DNA of 64,000 nucleotides from assembly GCA_032622095.1 (NCBI GenBank), contig CP136069.1, forward strand, positions 87,878,958 through 87,942,957, read 5' to 3'. Below the pieces are notes generated by a model. The model had not been told where the DNA came from. It did no database searches and worked only from the letters and a program-made list of their open reading frames with translations. This DNA is from Siphonodentalium dalli (Eukaryota; Mollusca; Scaphopoda; Gadilida; Siphonodentaliidae). Each line of letters opens with the position of its first letter. The first letter of the stretch is position 1. Below are positions 34,437 through 47,400 of this stretch, piece after piece. The position numbers and the translations under genes are program-made.

Positions 34437-35370
34437 TGTTACTTTTATAGTACAGCGGACATACCTATATAGTATGTCGTTCAGGATGTTCATGCATTTG
34501 CCTTGCTTCTTGACAAGTCCGTTTGAATTTGCGTCATGAAGAGAGGGTTTGAATTTGAATAATATATATCACCCGTTACAACGTTATACGCTACCAGGGT
34601 TAAACCGTCCAATCTAAATCTTTAAAAAGCGTACTAATCTTGCGTTTATATGCTACTTAACACATCCACTCGTCGAAAAGTTTTTATCTCAATATCCGAT
34701 TTTCGGAGTAATTTTCCCCATGTGATCTTCGGTGGAATTTGCCAAATCTGAACCCACCCGACACAAACACTCCCTTGAGCAGGTTACGTTTATAGTAGAG
34801 CGGTCAAATTTTGTAGGCATACCTACAGTATACCGGCTTATATGTTCCAGCGTGAAACTCGCTCCTACATTAGCCCGTTTGGATTTGGGGCTAAAAATCG
34901 GCTAGTGATAGACTACATAAGTATACATATTTATGATATATAGCGTTGTCACGTGTAAACCGTTCCATCTGAAAATTAGAAAATCTCCCTCTGGATGCGC
35001 GTGAACACTAGCCATCAGATGTACTCGTCAAACAAATTTATCTGGATGTTTGAATTTTCCCCCCTTTGCAATTTTCGTGGAATTTTCCTAAAGTCTCAAC
35101 CCACACTGACACGCATTCTCCGTTGGGCATGTTACATTTATAGTATAGCCGTCAAACTTCTGGGACGTGCATAAAGTATGCCAACGTACATGCTAAGACA
35201 TTATCTTGTTCTTTAACCAGCCGGTTTGGATTTGGCGGGAAAAATAGTTGCAATATTTCGGTACCCCGTAACGCAGAAAGTCCTGGGTAAATACATTTTT
35301 AAGCGGTATATTCGAGTCCGAAACTCTCGTCCAATTCGGAATATGCAATAAAAAATTTAGAGCTCTGTAC

Positions 35371-35374
<4 letters not shown>
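34437..35374. repeat. Three diverged roughly 347-bp tandem units
   Basis: Related blocks begin near 34437, 34783 and 35130 (versions of gttacatttatagtatagc followed by gtcaaattttgtaggcatac). They share tails with agtccgtttggatttg-like sequence. Divergence is much greater than in the adjacent 1723-bp array, so this is an older amplification. Confidence 0.55.

Positions 35375-35403
<29 letters not shown>
35375..35403. repeat. A homopolymer, 29 bases
   Basis: An uninterrupted A run ends 40 bases before the first unit of the 1723-bp array. It could be a retroposon tail or a microsatellite; no target duplication was identified. Confidence 0.8.
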
Positions 35404-35407
<4 letters not shown>

Positions 35408-35442
35408 GGTTTATTCATCCTGGTGTATAGTGTGTCCATATT

Positions 35443-38400
35443 TATGGGCGGTAACTCCTCAGGGAAAGCGCGGACACAATTTTTGATGCCCGTGGGCAGT
35501 AGGGCATATCGAGGTGTGCATACGGTCCAATTTTCGATGCTCTGCTCCTTATAATTTCCGAGATAATAAAATCACATATTTTTATATAAAGGGAGATAAC
35601 TCCGTGGGATAAACGCGGACAATATTCGTTATGAGCCAAAGGCATAAAACTCATTTACCCCAATATACTTACCAATCTTGAGTTTTCTAATCCTAATACT
35701 TTCAGATATTAGGGAGTTGAAAAATAGTATAGTATAATAATAATGAAAAATAATCGAAAAAGGGCCATAACTCTGTCAAAAGATATTGGACCAACATCCG
35801 GATACCATTATTTCTAGTAGACCTTAGATGGCTATATTCGCTAGAGATTTCGCGGTCCTCCTCCCATTAGTGTCTGAGTATTTCCAATTAAACAGAAAAC
35901 GGCCGCAGTAGAAAAACAATATACTTCCTTGGTTACACCATGGAAGTATAATAATAGGAACAATCATGAGTGGAAAGAATCGCAGTTTATGGACGGAAAA
36001 TATGAAGTATGGTGATTATATGTTGTCCTAACATGTGTAGGTTGATCTCAAGTGTTTGGACGTGACCCCACCCCTGTCTCGAAATTGGGTGACGGGATTG
36101 GGAAAACATCAACCCCTGGTACAAAATGCTAAGTTTGAGGCCCTGTAACTCCGTTAATTTCCAACGGATTTTAAAATTGTTTCCAGTTTTGTGAGTTGCT
36201 GCTGACATAGATTGCATAGTGTAAATTTCATCTGATTTGGAGACGGATAACACTTTGATTATTGGAAAGCATATGGGCCCAAATTCAAACTTGACGGCTA
36301 AAATCTCCGCCATTTTCCAACGGATTTACGATCTGTTTTCAGCTTCGAGATCGGCTGATGTTGCAGATGTTATATTCCAAGTTTCATCTGATTCGGAGAA
36401 GAATAAAAAATTGGTACCACGGACCACCCCTCCCCAGACCCACAATAATGATCCGACACTGTCAAAATTTGGCCCAACGCGTGCCCTCTTCAGTCCGCAC
36501 ACATTTGCATTTCAGATGACATCGTATGTTCGATATCATCGGAGGAGATGTGGTCACAAGCACATGGGCCCAAAATTGCAAAGTTTGACGGCCTGCAATT
36601 ATTTCAGTTTTCGATGGATTTTCGAAATTCTTTCAGTTTCTAGATCGGCTGATGTTGCAGATGATATATTTCAAGTTTCATCTGATTCCGAGAAGAATTA
36701 AAAATTGGTACCACGGACCACCCCTCCCCAGACCCACACTAATGAAGCGAAACTGGCAAAATTTTGCCCACCGCGTGCCCCCTTCCGTCCGCACACGTTG
36801 ATGTGTCAGATGTCATCCTATGTTCGATATCTTCGGAGGAGATGTGTACACAAGCACATGGGCCCAAATTGCAAACTTTGAGGGCCCGTAACTCTTGCAT
36901 TTCTTCTCGGATTTCAAAAATCCTTTCCGGTATGGGTTTGTTTTCGTTCGGGAAATACATAAACTTAAATAGATGAATGTCAATCAAAATTTTATTTTGC
37001 GAAAATGTTGGCCCCCACCCCAGTGTCAAAATATATGTCCGACCCTGTCAAATTTTCCTTCTCTGACTAAACTGACAACTGTCAACACGACTATGAAAAC
37101 CACATGCAGTTATCTGGAATGATACAAGAGGACAACAGAGTACAATCAAATAGAGGTTTGCCAACTATGGGCGGTAACTCCTCAGGGAAAGCGCGGACAC
37201 AAGTTTTGATGCCCGTGGGCAGTAGGGCATATCGAGGTGTGCATACGGTCCAATTTTCGATGCTCTGCTCCTTATAATTTCCGAGATAATAAAATCACAT
37301 ATTTTTATATAAAGGGAGATAACTCCGTGGGATAAACGCGGACAATATTCGTTATGAGCCAAAGGCATAAAACTCATTTACCCCAATATACTTACCAATC
37401 TTGAGTTTTCTAATCCTAATACTTTCAGATATTAGGGAGTTGAAAAATAGTATAGTATAATAATAATGAAAAATAATCGAAAAAGGGCCATAACTCTGTC
37501 AAAAGATATTGGACCAACATCCGGATACCATTATTTCTAGTAGACCTTAGATGCCTATATTCGCTAGAGATTTCGCGGTCCTCCTCCCATTAGTGTCTGA
37601 GTATTTCCAATTAAACAGAAAACGGCCGCAGTAGAAAAACAATATACTTCCTTGGTTACACCATGGAAGTATAATAATAGGAACAATCATGAGTGGAAAG
37701 AATCGCAGTTTATGGACGGAAAATATGAAGTATGGTGATTATATGTTGTCCTAACATGTGTAGGTTGATCTCAAGTGTTTGGACGTGACCCCACCCCTGT
37801 CTCGAAATTGGGTGACGGGATTGGGAAAACATCAACCCCTGGTACAAAATGCTAAGTTTGAGGCCCTGTAACTCCGTTAATTTCCAACGGATTTTAAAAT
37901 TGTTTCCAGTTTTGTGAGTTGCTGCTGACATAGATTGCATAGTGTAAATTTCATCTGATTTGGAGACGGATAACACTTTGATTATTGGAAAGCATATGGG
38001 CCCAAATTCAAACTTGACGGCTAAAATCTCCGCCATTTTCCAACGGATTTACGATCTGTTTTCAGCTTCGAGATCGGCTGATGTTGCAGATGTTATATTC
38101 CAAGTTTCATCTGATTCGGAGAAGAATAAAAAATTGGTACCACGGACCACCCCTCCCCAGACCCACAATAATGATCCGACACTGTCAAAATTTGGCCCAA
38201 CGCGTGCCCTCTTCAGTCCGCACACATTTGCATTTCAGATGACATCGTATGTTCGATATCATCGGAGGAGATGTGGTCACAAGCACATGGGCCCAAAATT
38301 GCAAAGTTTGACGGCCTGCAATTATTTCAGTTTTCGATGGATTTTCGAAATTCTTTCAGTTTCTAGATCGGCTGATGTTGCAGATGATATATTTCAAGTT

Positions 38401-41400
38401 TCATCTGATTCCGAGAAGAATTAAAAATTGGTACCACGGACCACCCCTCCCCAGACCCACACTAATGAAGCGAAACTGGCAAAATTTTGCCCACCGCGTG
38501 CCCCCTTCCGTCCGCACACGTTGATGTGTCAGATGTCATCCTATGTTCGATATCTTCGGAGGAGATGTGTACACAAGCACATGGGCCCAAATTGCAAACT
38601 TTGAGGGCCCGTAACTCTTGCATTTCTTCTCGGATTTCAAAAATCCTTTCCGGTATGGGTTTGTTTTCGTTCGGGAAATACATAAACTTAAATAGATGAA
38701 TGTCAATCAAAATTTTATTTTGCGAAAATGTTGGCCCCCACCCCAGTGTCAAAATATATGTCCGACCCTGTCAAATTTTCCTTCTCTGACTAAACTGACA
38801 ACTGTCAACACGACTATGAAAACCACATGCAGTTATCTGGAATGATACAAGAGGACAACAGAGTACAATCAAATAGAGGTTTGCCAACTATGGGCGGTAA
38901 CTCCTCAGGGAAAGCGCGGACACAAGTTTTGATGCCCGTGGGCAGTAGGGCATATCGAGGTGTGCATACGGTCCAATTTTCGATGCTCTGCTCCTTATAA
39001 TTTCCGAGATAATAAAATCACATATTTTTATATAAAGGGAGATAACTCCGTGGGATAAACGCGGACAATATTCGTTATGAGCCAAAGGCATAAAACTCAT
39101 TTACCCCAATATACTTACCAATCTTGAGTTTTCTAATCCTAATACTTTCAGATATTAGGGAGTTGAAAAATAGTATAGTATAATAATAATGAAAAATAAT
39201 CGAAAAAGGGCCATAACTCTGTCAAAAGATATTGGACCAACATCCGGATACCATTATTTCTAGTAGACCTTAGATGCCTATATTCGCTAGAGATTTCGCG
39301 GTCCTCCTCCCATTAGTGTCTGAGTATTTCCAATTAAACAGAAAACGGCCGCAGTAGAAAAACAATATACTTCCTTGGTTACACCATGGAAGTATAATAA
39401 TAGGAACAATCATGAGTGGAAAGAATCGCAGTTTATGGACGGAAAATATGAAGTATGGTGATTATATGTTGTCCTAACATGTGTAGGTTGATCTCAAGTG
39501 TTTGGACGTGACCCCACCCCTGTCTCGAAATTGGGTGACGGGATTGGGAAAACATCAACCCCTGGTACAAAATGCTAAGTTTGAGGCCCTGTAACTCCGT
39601 TAATTTCCAACGGATTTTAAAATTGTTTCCAGTTTTGTGAGTTGCTGCTGACATAGATTGCATAGTGTAAATTTCATCTGATTTGGAGACGGATAACACT
39701 TTGATTATTGGAAAGCATATGGGCCCAAATTCAAACTTGACGGCTAAAATCTCCGCCATTTTCCAACGGATTTACGATCTGTTTTCAGCTTCGAGATCGG
39801 CTGATGTTGCAGATGTTATATTCCAAGTTTCATCTGATTCGGAGAAGAATAAAAAATTGGTACCACGGACCACCCCTCCCCAGACCCACAATAATGATCC
39901 GACACTGTCAAAATTTGGCCCAACGCGTGCCCTCTTCAGTCCGCACACATTTGCATTTCAGATGACATCGTATGTTCGATATCATCGGAGGAGATGTGGT
40001 CACAAGCACATGGGCCCAAAATTGCAAAGTTTGACGGCCTGCAATTATTTCAGTTTTCGATGGATTTTCGAAATTCTTTCAGTTTCTAGATCGGCTGATG
40101 TTGCAGATGATATATTTCAAGTTTCATCTGATTCCGAGAAGAATTAAAAATTGGTACCACGGACCACCCCTCCCCAGACCCACACTAATGAAGCGAAACT
40201 GGCAAAATTTTGCCCACCGCGTGCCCCCTTCCGTCCGCACACGTTGATGTGTCAGATGTCATCCTATGTTCGATATCTTCGGAGGAGATGTGTACACAAG
40301 CACATGGGCCCAAATTGCAAACTTTGAGGGCCCGTAACTCTTGCATTTCTTCTCGGATTTCAAAAATCCTTTCCGGTATGGGTTTGTTTTCGTTCGGGAA
40401 ATACATAAACTTAAATAGATGAATGTCAATCAAAATTTTATTTTGCGAAAATGTTGGCCCCCACCCCAGTGTCAAAATATATGTCCGACCCTGTCAAATT
40501 TTCCTTCTCTGACTAAACTGACAACTGTCAACACGACTATGAAAACCACATGCAGTTATCTGGAATGATACAAGAGGACAACAGAGTACAATCAAATAGA
40601 GGTTTGCCAACTATGGGCGGTAACTCCTCAGGGAAAGCGCGGACACAAGTTTTGATGCCCGTGGGCAGTAGGGCATATCGAGGTGTGCATACGGTCCAAT
40701 TTTCGATGCTCTGCTCCTTATAATTTCCGAGATAATAAAATCACATATTTTTATATAAAGGGAGATAACTCCGTGGGATAAACGCGGACAATATTCGTTA
40801 TGAGCCAAAGGCATAAAACTCATTTACCCCAATATACTTACCAATCTTGAGTTTTCTAATCCTAATACTTTCAGATATTAGGGAGTTGAAAAATAGTATA
40901 GTATAATAATAATGAAAAATAATCGAAAAAGGGCCATAACTCTGTCAAAAGATATTGGACCAACATCCGGATACCATTATTTCTAGTAGACCTTAGATGC
41001 CTATATTCGCTAGAGATTTCGCGGTCCTCCTCCCATTAGTGTCTGAGTATTTCCAATTAAACAGAAAACGGCCGCAGTAGAAAAACAATATACTTCCTTG
41101 GTTACACCATGGAAGTATAATAATAGGAACAATCATGAGTGGAAAGAATCGCAGTTTATGGACGGAAAATATGAAGTATGGTGATTATATGTTGTCCTAA
41201 CATGTGTAGGTTGATCTCAAGTGTTTGGACGTGACCCCACCCCTGTCTCGAAATTGGGTGACGGGATTGGGAAAACATCAACCCCTGGTACAAAATGCTA
41301 AGTTTGAGGCCCTGTAACTCCGTTAATTTCCAACGGATTTTAAAATTGTTTCCAGTTTTGTGAGTTGCTGCTGACATAGATTGCATAGTGTAAATTTCAT

Positions 41401-44400
41401 CTGATTTGGAGACGGATAACACTTTGATTATTGGAAAGCATATGGGCCCAAATTCAAACTTGACGGCTAAAATCTCCGCCATTTTCCAACGGATTTACGA
41501 TCTGTTTTCAGCTTCGAGATCGGCTGATGTTGCAGATGTTATATTCCAAGTTTCATCTGATTCGGAGAAGAATAAAAAATTGGTACCACGGACCACCCCT
41601 CCCCAGACCCACAATAATGATCCGACACTGTCAAAATTTGGCCCAACGCGTGCCCTCTTCAGTCCGCACACATTTGCATTTCAGATGACATCGTATGTTC
41701 GATATCATCGGAGGAGATGTGGTCACAAGCACATGGGCCCAAAATTGCAAAGTTTGACGGCCTGCAATTATTTCAGTTTTCGATGGATTTTCGAAATTCT
41801 TTCAGTTTCTAGATCGGCTGATGTTGCAGATGATATATTTCAAGTTTCATCTGATTCCGAGAAGAATTAAAAATTGGTACCACGGACCACCCCTCCCCAG
41901 ACCCACACTAATGAAGCGAAACTGGCAAAATTTTGCCCACCGCGTGCCCCCTTCCGTCCGCACACGTTGATGTGTCAGATGTCATCCTATGTTCGATATC
42001 TTCGGAGGAGATGTGTACACAAGCACATGGGCCCAAATTGCAAACTTTGAGGGCCCGTAACTCTTGCATTTCTTCTCGGATTTCAAAAATCCTTTCCGGT
42101 ATGGGTTTGTTTTCGTTCGGGAAATACATAAACTTAAATAGATGAATGTCAATCAAAATTTTATTTTGCGAAAATGTTGGCCCCCACCCCAGTGTCAAAA
42201 TATATGTCCGACCCTGTCAAATTTTCCTTCTCTGACTAAACTGACAACTGTCAACACGACTATGAAAACCACATGCAGTTATCTGGAATGATACAAGAGG
42301 ACAACAGAGTACAATCAAATAGAGGTTTGCCAACTATGGGCGGTAACTCCTCAGGGAAAGCGCGGACACAAGTTTTGATGCCCGTGGGCAGTAGGGCATA
42401 TCGAGGTGTGCATACGGTCCAATTTTCGATGCTCTGCTCCTTATAATTTCCGAGATAATAAAATCACATATTTTTATATAAAGGGAGATAACTCCGTGGG
42501 ATAAACGCGGACAATATTCGTTATGAGCCAAAGGCATAAAACTCATTTACCCCAATATACTTACCAATCTTGAGTTTTCTAATCCTAATACTTTCAGATA
42601 TTAGGGAGTTGAAAAATAGTATAGTATAATAATAATGAAAAATAATCGAAAAAGGGCCATAACTCTGTCAAAAGATATTGGACCAACATCCGGATACCAT
42701 TATTTCTAGTAGACCTTAGATGCCTATATTCGCTAGAGATTTCGCGGTCCTCCTCCCATTAGTGTCTGAGTATTTCCAATTAAACAGAAAACGGCCGCAG
42801 TAGAAAAACAATATACTTCCTTGGTTACACCATGGAAGTATAATAATAGGAACAATCATGAGTGGAAAGAATCGCAGTTTATGGACGGAAAATATGAAGT
42901 ATGGTGATTATATGTTGTCCTAACATGTGTAGGTTGATCTCAAGTGTTTGGACGTGACCCCACCCCTGTCTCGAAATTGGGTGACGGGATTGGGAAAACA
43001 TCAACCCCTGGTACAAAATGCTAAGTTTGAGGCCCTGTAACTCCGTTAATTTCCAACGGATTTTAAAATTGTTTCCAGTTTTGTGAGTTGCTGCTGACAT
43101 AGATTGCATAGTGTAAATTTCATCTGATTTGGAGACGGATAACACTTTGATTATTGGAAAGCATATGGGCCCAAATTCAAACTTGACGGCTAAAATCTCC
43201 GCCATTTTCCAACGGATTTACGATCTGTTTTCAGCTTCGAGATCGGCTGATGTTGCAGATGTTATATTCCAAGTTTCATCTGATTCGGAGAAGAATAAAA
43301 AATTGGTACCACGGACCACCCCTCCCCAGACCCACAATAATGATCCGACACTGTCAAAATTTGGCCCAACGCGTGCCCTCTTCAGTCCGCACACATTTGC
43401 ATTTCAGATGACATCGTATGTTCGATATCATCGGAGGAGATGTGGTCACAAGCACATGGGCCCAAAATTGCAAAGTTTGACGGCCTGCAATTATTTCAGT
43501 TTTCGATGGATTTTCGAAATTCTTTCAGTTTCTAGATCGGCTGATGTTGCAGATGATATATTTCAAGTTTCATCTGATTCCGAGAAGAATTAAAAATTGG
43601 TACCACGGACCACCCCTCCCCAGACCCACACTAATGAAGCGAAACTGGCAAAATTTTGCCCACCGCGTGCCCCCTTCCGTCCGCACACGTTGATGTGTCA
43701 GATGTCATCCTATGTTCGATATCTTCGGAGGAGATGTGTACACAAGCACATGGGCCCAAATTGCAAACTTTGAGGGCCCGTAACTCTTGCATTTCTTCTC
43801 GGATTTCAAAAATCCTTTCCGGTATGGGTTTGTTTTCGTTCGGGAAATACATAAACTTAAATAGATGAATGTCAATCAAAATTTTATTTTGCGAAAATGT
43901 TGGCCCCCACCCCAGTGTCAAAATATATGTCCGACCCTGTCAAATTTTCCTTCTCTGACTAAACTGACAACTGTCAACACGACTATGAAAACCACATGCA
44001 GTTATCTGGAATGATACAAGAGGACAACAGAGTACAATCAAATAGAGGTTTGCCAACTATGGGCGGTAACTCCTCAGGGAAAGCGCGGACACAAGTTTTG
44101 ATGCCCGTGGGCAGTAGGGCATATCGAGGTGTGCATACGGTCCAATTTTCGATGCTCTGCTCCTTATAATTTCCGAGATAATAAAATCACATATTTTTAT
44201 ATAAAGGGAGATAACTCCGTGGGATAAACGCGGACAATATTCGTTATGAGCCAAAGGCATAAAACTCATTTACCCCAATATACTTACCAATCTTGAGTTT
44301 TCTAATCCTAATACTTTCAGATATTAGGGAGTTGAAAAATAGTATAGTATAATAATAATGAAAAATAATCGAAAAAGGGCCATAACTCTGTCAAAAGATA

Positions 44401-47400
44401 TTGGACCAACATCCGGATACCATTATTTCTAGTAGACCTTAGATGCCTATATTCGCTAGAGATTTCGCGGTCCTCCTCCCATTAGTGTCTGAGTATTTCC
44501 AATTAAACAGAAAACGGCCGCAGTAGAAAAACAATATACTTCCTTGGTTACACCATGGAAGTATAATAATAGGAACAATCATGAGTGGAAAGAATCGCAG
44601 TTTATGGACGGAAAATATGAAGTATGGTGATTATATGTTGTCCTAACATGTGTAGGTTGATCTCAAGTGTTTGGACGTGACCCCACCCCTGTCTCGAAAT
44701 TGGGTGACGGGATTGGGAAAACATCAACCCCTGGTACAAAATGCTAAGTTTGAGGCCCTGTAACTCCGTTAATTTCCAACGGATTTTAAAATTGTTTCCA
44801 GTTTTGTGAGTTGCTGCTGACATAGATTGCATAGTGTAAATTTCATCTGATTTGGAGACGGATAACACTTTGATTATTGGAAAGCATATGGGCCCAAATT
44901 CAAACTTGACGGCTAAAATCTCCGCCATTTTCCAACGGATTTACGATCTGTTTTCAGCTTCGAGATCGGCTGATGTTGCAGATGTTATATTCCAAGTTTC
45001 ATCTGATTCGGAGAAGAATAAAAAATTGGTACCACGGACCACCCCTCCCCAGACCCACAATAATGATCCGACACTGTCAAAATTTGGCCCAACGCGTGCC
45101 CTCTTCAGTCCGCACACATTTGCATTTCAGATGACATCGTATGTTCGATATCATCGGAGGAGATGTGGTCACAAGCACATGGGCCCAAAATTGCAAAGTT
45201 TGACGGCCTGCAATTATTTCAGTTTTCGATGGATTTTCGAAATTCTTTCAGTTTCTAGATCGGCTGATGTTGCAGATGATATATTTCAAGTTTCATCTGA
45301 TTCCGAGAAGAATTAAAAATTGGTACCACGGACCACCCCTCCCCAGACCCACACTAATGAAGCGAAACTGGCAAAATTTTGCCCACCGCGTGCCCCCTTC
45401 CGTCCGCACACGTTGATGTGTCAGATGTCATCCTATGTTCGATATCTTCGGAGGAGATGTGTACACAAGCACATGGGCCCAAATTGCAAACTTTGAGGGC
45501 CCGTAACTCTTGCATTTCTTCTCGGATTTCAAAAATCCTTTCCGGTATGGGTTTGTTTTCGTTCGGGAAATACATAAACTTAAATAGATGAATGTCAATC
45601 AAAATTTTATTTTGCGAAAATGTTGGCCCCCACCCCAGTGTCAAAATATATGTCCGACCCTGTCAAATTTTCCTTCTCTGACTAAACTGACAACTGTCAA
45701 CACGACTATGAAAACCACATGCAGTTATCTGGAATGATACAAGAGGACAACAGAGTACAATCAAATAGAGGTTTGCCAACTATGGGCGGTAACTCCTCAG
45801 GGAAAGCGCGGACACAAGTTTTGATGCCCGTGGGCAGTAGGGCATATCGAGGTGTGCATACGGTCCAATTTTCGATGCTCTGCTCCTTATAATTTCCGAG
45901 ATAATAAAATCACATATTTTTATATAAAGGGAGATAACTCCGTGGGATAAACGCGGACAATATTCGTTATGAGCCAAAGGCATAAAACTCATTTACCCCA
46001 ATATACTTACCAATCTTGAGTTTTCTAATCCTAATACTTTCAGATATTAGGGAGTTGAAAAATAGTATAGTATAATAATAATGAAAAATAATCGAAAAAG
46101 GGCCATAACTCTGTCAAAAGATATTGGACCAACATCCGGATACCATTATTTCTAGTAGACCTTAGATGCCTATATTCGCTAGAGATTTCGCGGTCCTCCT
46201 CCCATTAGTGTCTGAGTATTTCCAATTAAACAGAAAACGGCCGCAGTAGAAAAACAATATACTTCCTTGGTTACACCATGGAAGTATAATAATAGGAACA
46301 ATCATGAGTGGAAAGAATCGCAGTTTATGGACGGAAAATATGAAGTATGGTGATTATATGTTGTCCTAACATGTGTAGGTTGATCTCAAGTGTTTGGACG
46401 TGACCCCACCCCTGTCTCGAAATTGGGTGACGGGATTGGGAAAACATCAACCCCTGGTACAAAATGCTAAGTTTGAGGCCCTGTAACTCCGTTAATTTCC
46501 AACGGATTTTAAAATTGTTTCCAGTTTTGTGAGTTGCTGCTGACATAGATTGCATAGTGTAAATTTCATCTGATTTGGAGACGGATAACACTTTGATTAT
46601 TGGAAAGCATATGGGCCCAAATTCAAACTTGACGGCTAAAATCTCCGCCATTTTCCAACGGATTTACGATCTGTTTTCAGCTTCGAGATCGGCTGATGTT
46701 GCAGATGTTATATTCCAAGTTTCATCTGATTCGGAGAAGAATAAAAAATTGGTACCACGGACCACCCCTCCCCAGACCCACAATAATGATCCGACACTGT
46801 CAAAATTTGGCCCAACGCGTGCCCTCTTCAGTCCGCACACATTTGCATTTCAGATGACATCGTATGTTCGATATCATCGGAGGAGATGTGGTCACAAGCA
46901 CATGGGCCCAAAATTGCAAAGTTTGACGGCCTGCAATTATTTCAGTTTTCGATGGATTTTCGAAATTCTTTCAGTTTCTAGATCGGCTGATGTTGCAGAT
47001 GATATATTTCAAGTTTCATCTGATTCCGAGAAGAATTAAAAATTGGTACCACGGACCACCCCTCCCCAGACCCACACTAATGAAGCGAAACTGGCAAAAT
47101 TTTGCCCACCGCGTGCCCCCTTCCGTCCGCACACGTTGATGTGTCAGATGTCATCCTATGTTCGATATCTTCGGAGGAGATGTGTACACAAGCACATGGG
47201 CCCAAATTGCAAACTTTGAGGGCCCGTAACTCTTGCATTTCTTCTCGGATTTCAAAAATCCTTTCCGGTATGGGTTTGTTTTCGTTCGGGAAATACATAA
47301 ACTTAAATAGATGAATGTCAATCAAAATTTTATTTTGCGAAAATGTTGGCCCCCACCCCAGTGTCAAAATATATGTCCGACCCTGTCAAATTTTCCTTCT

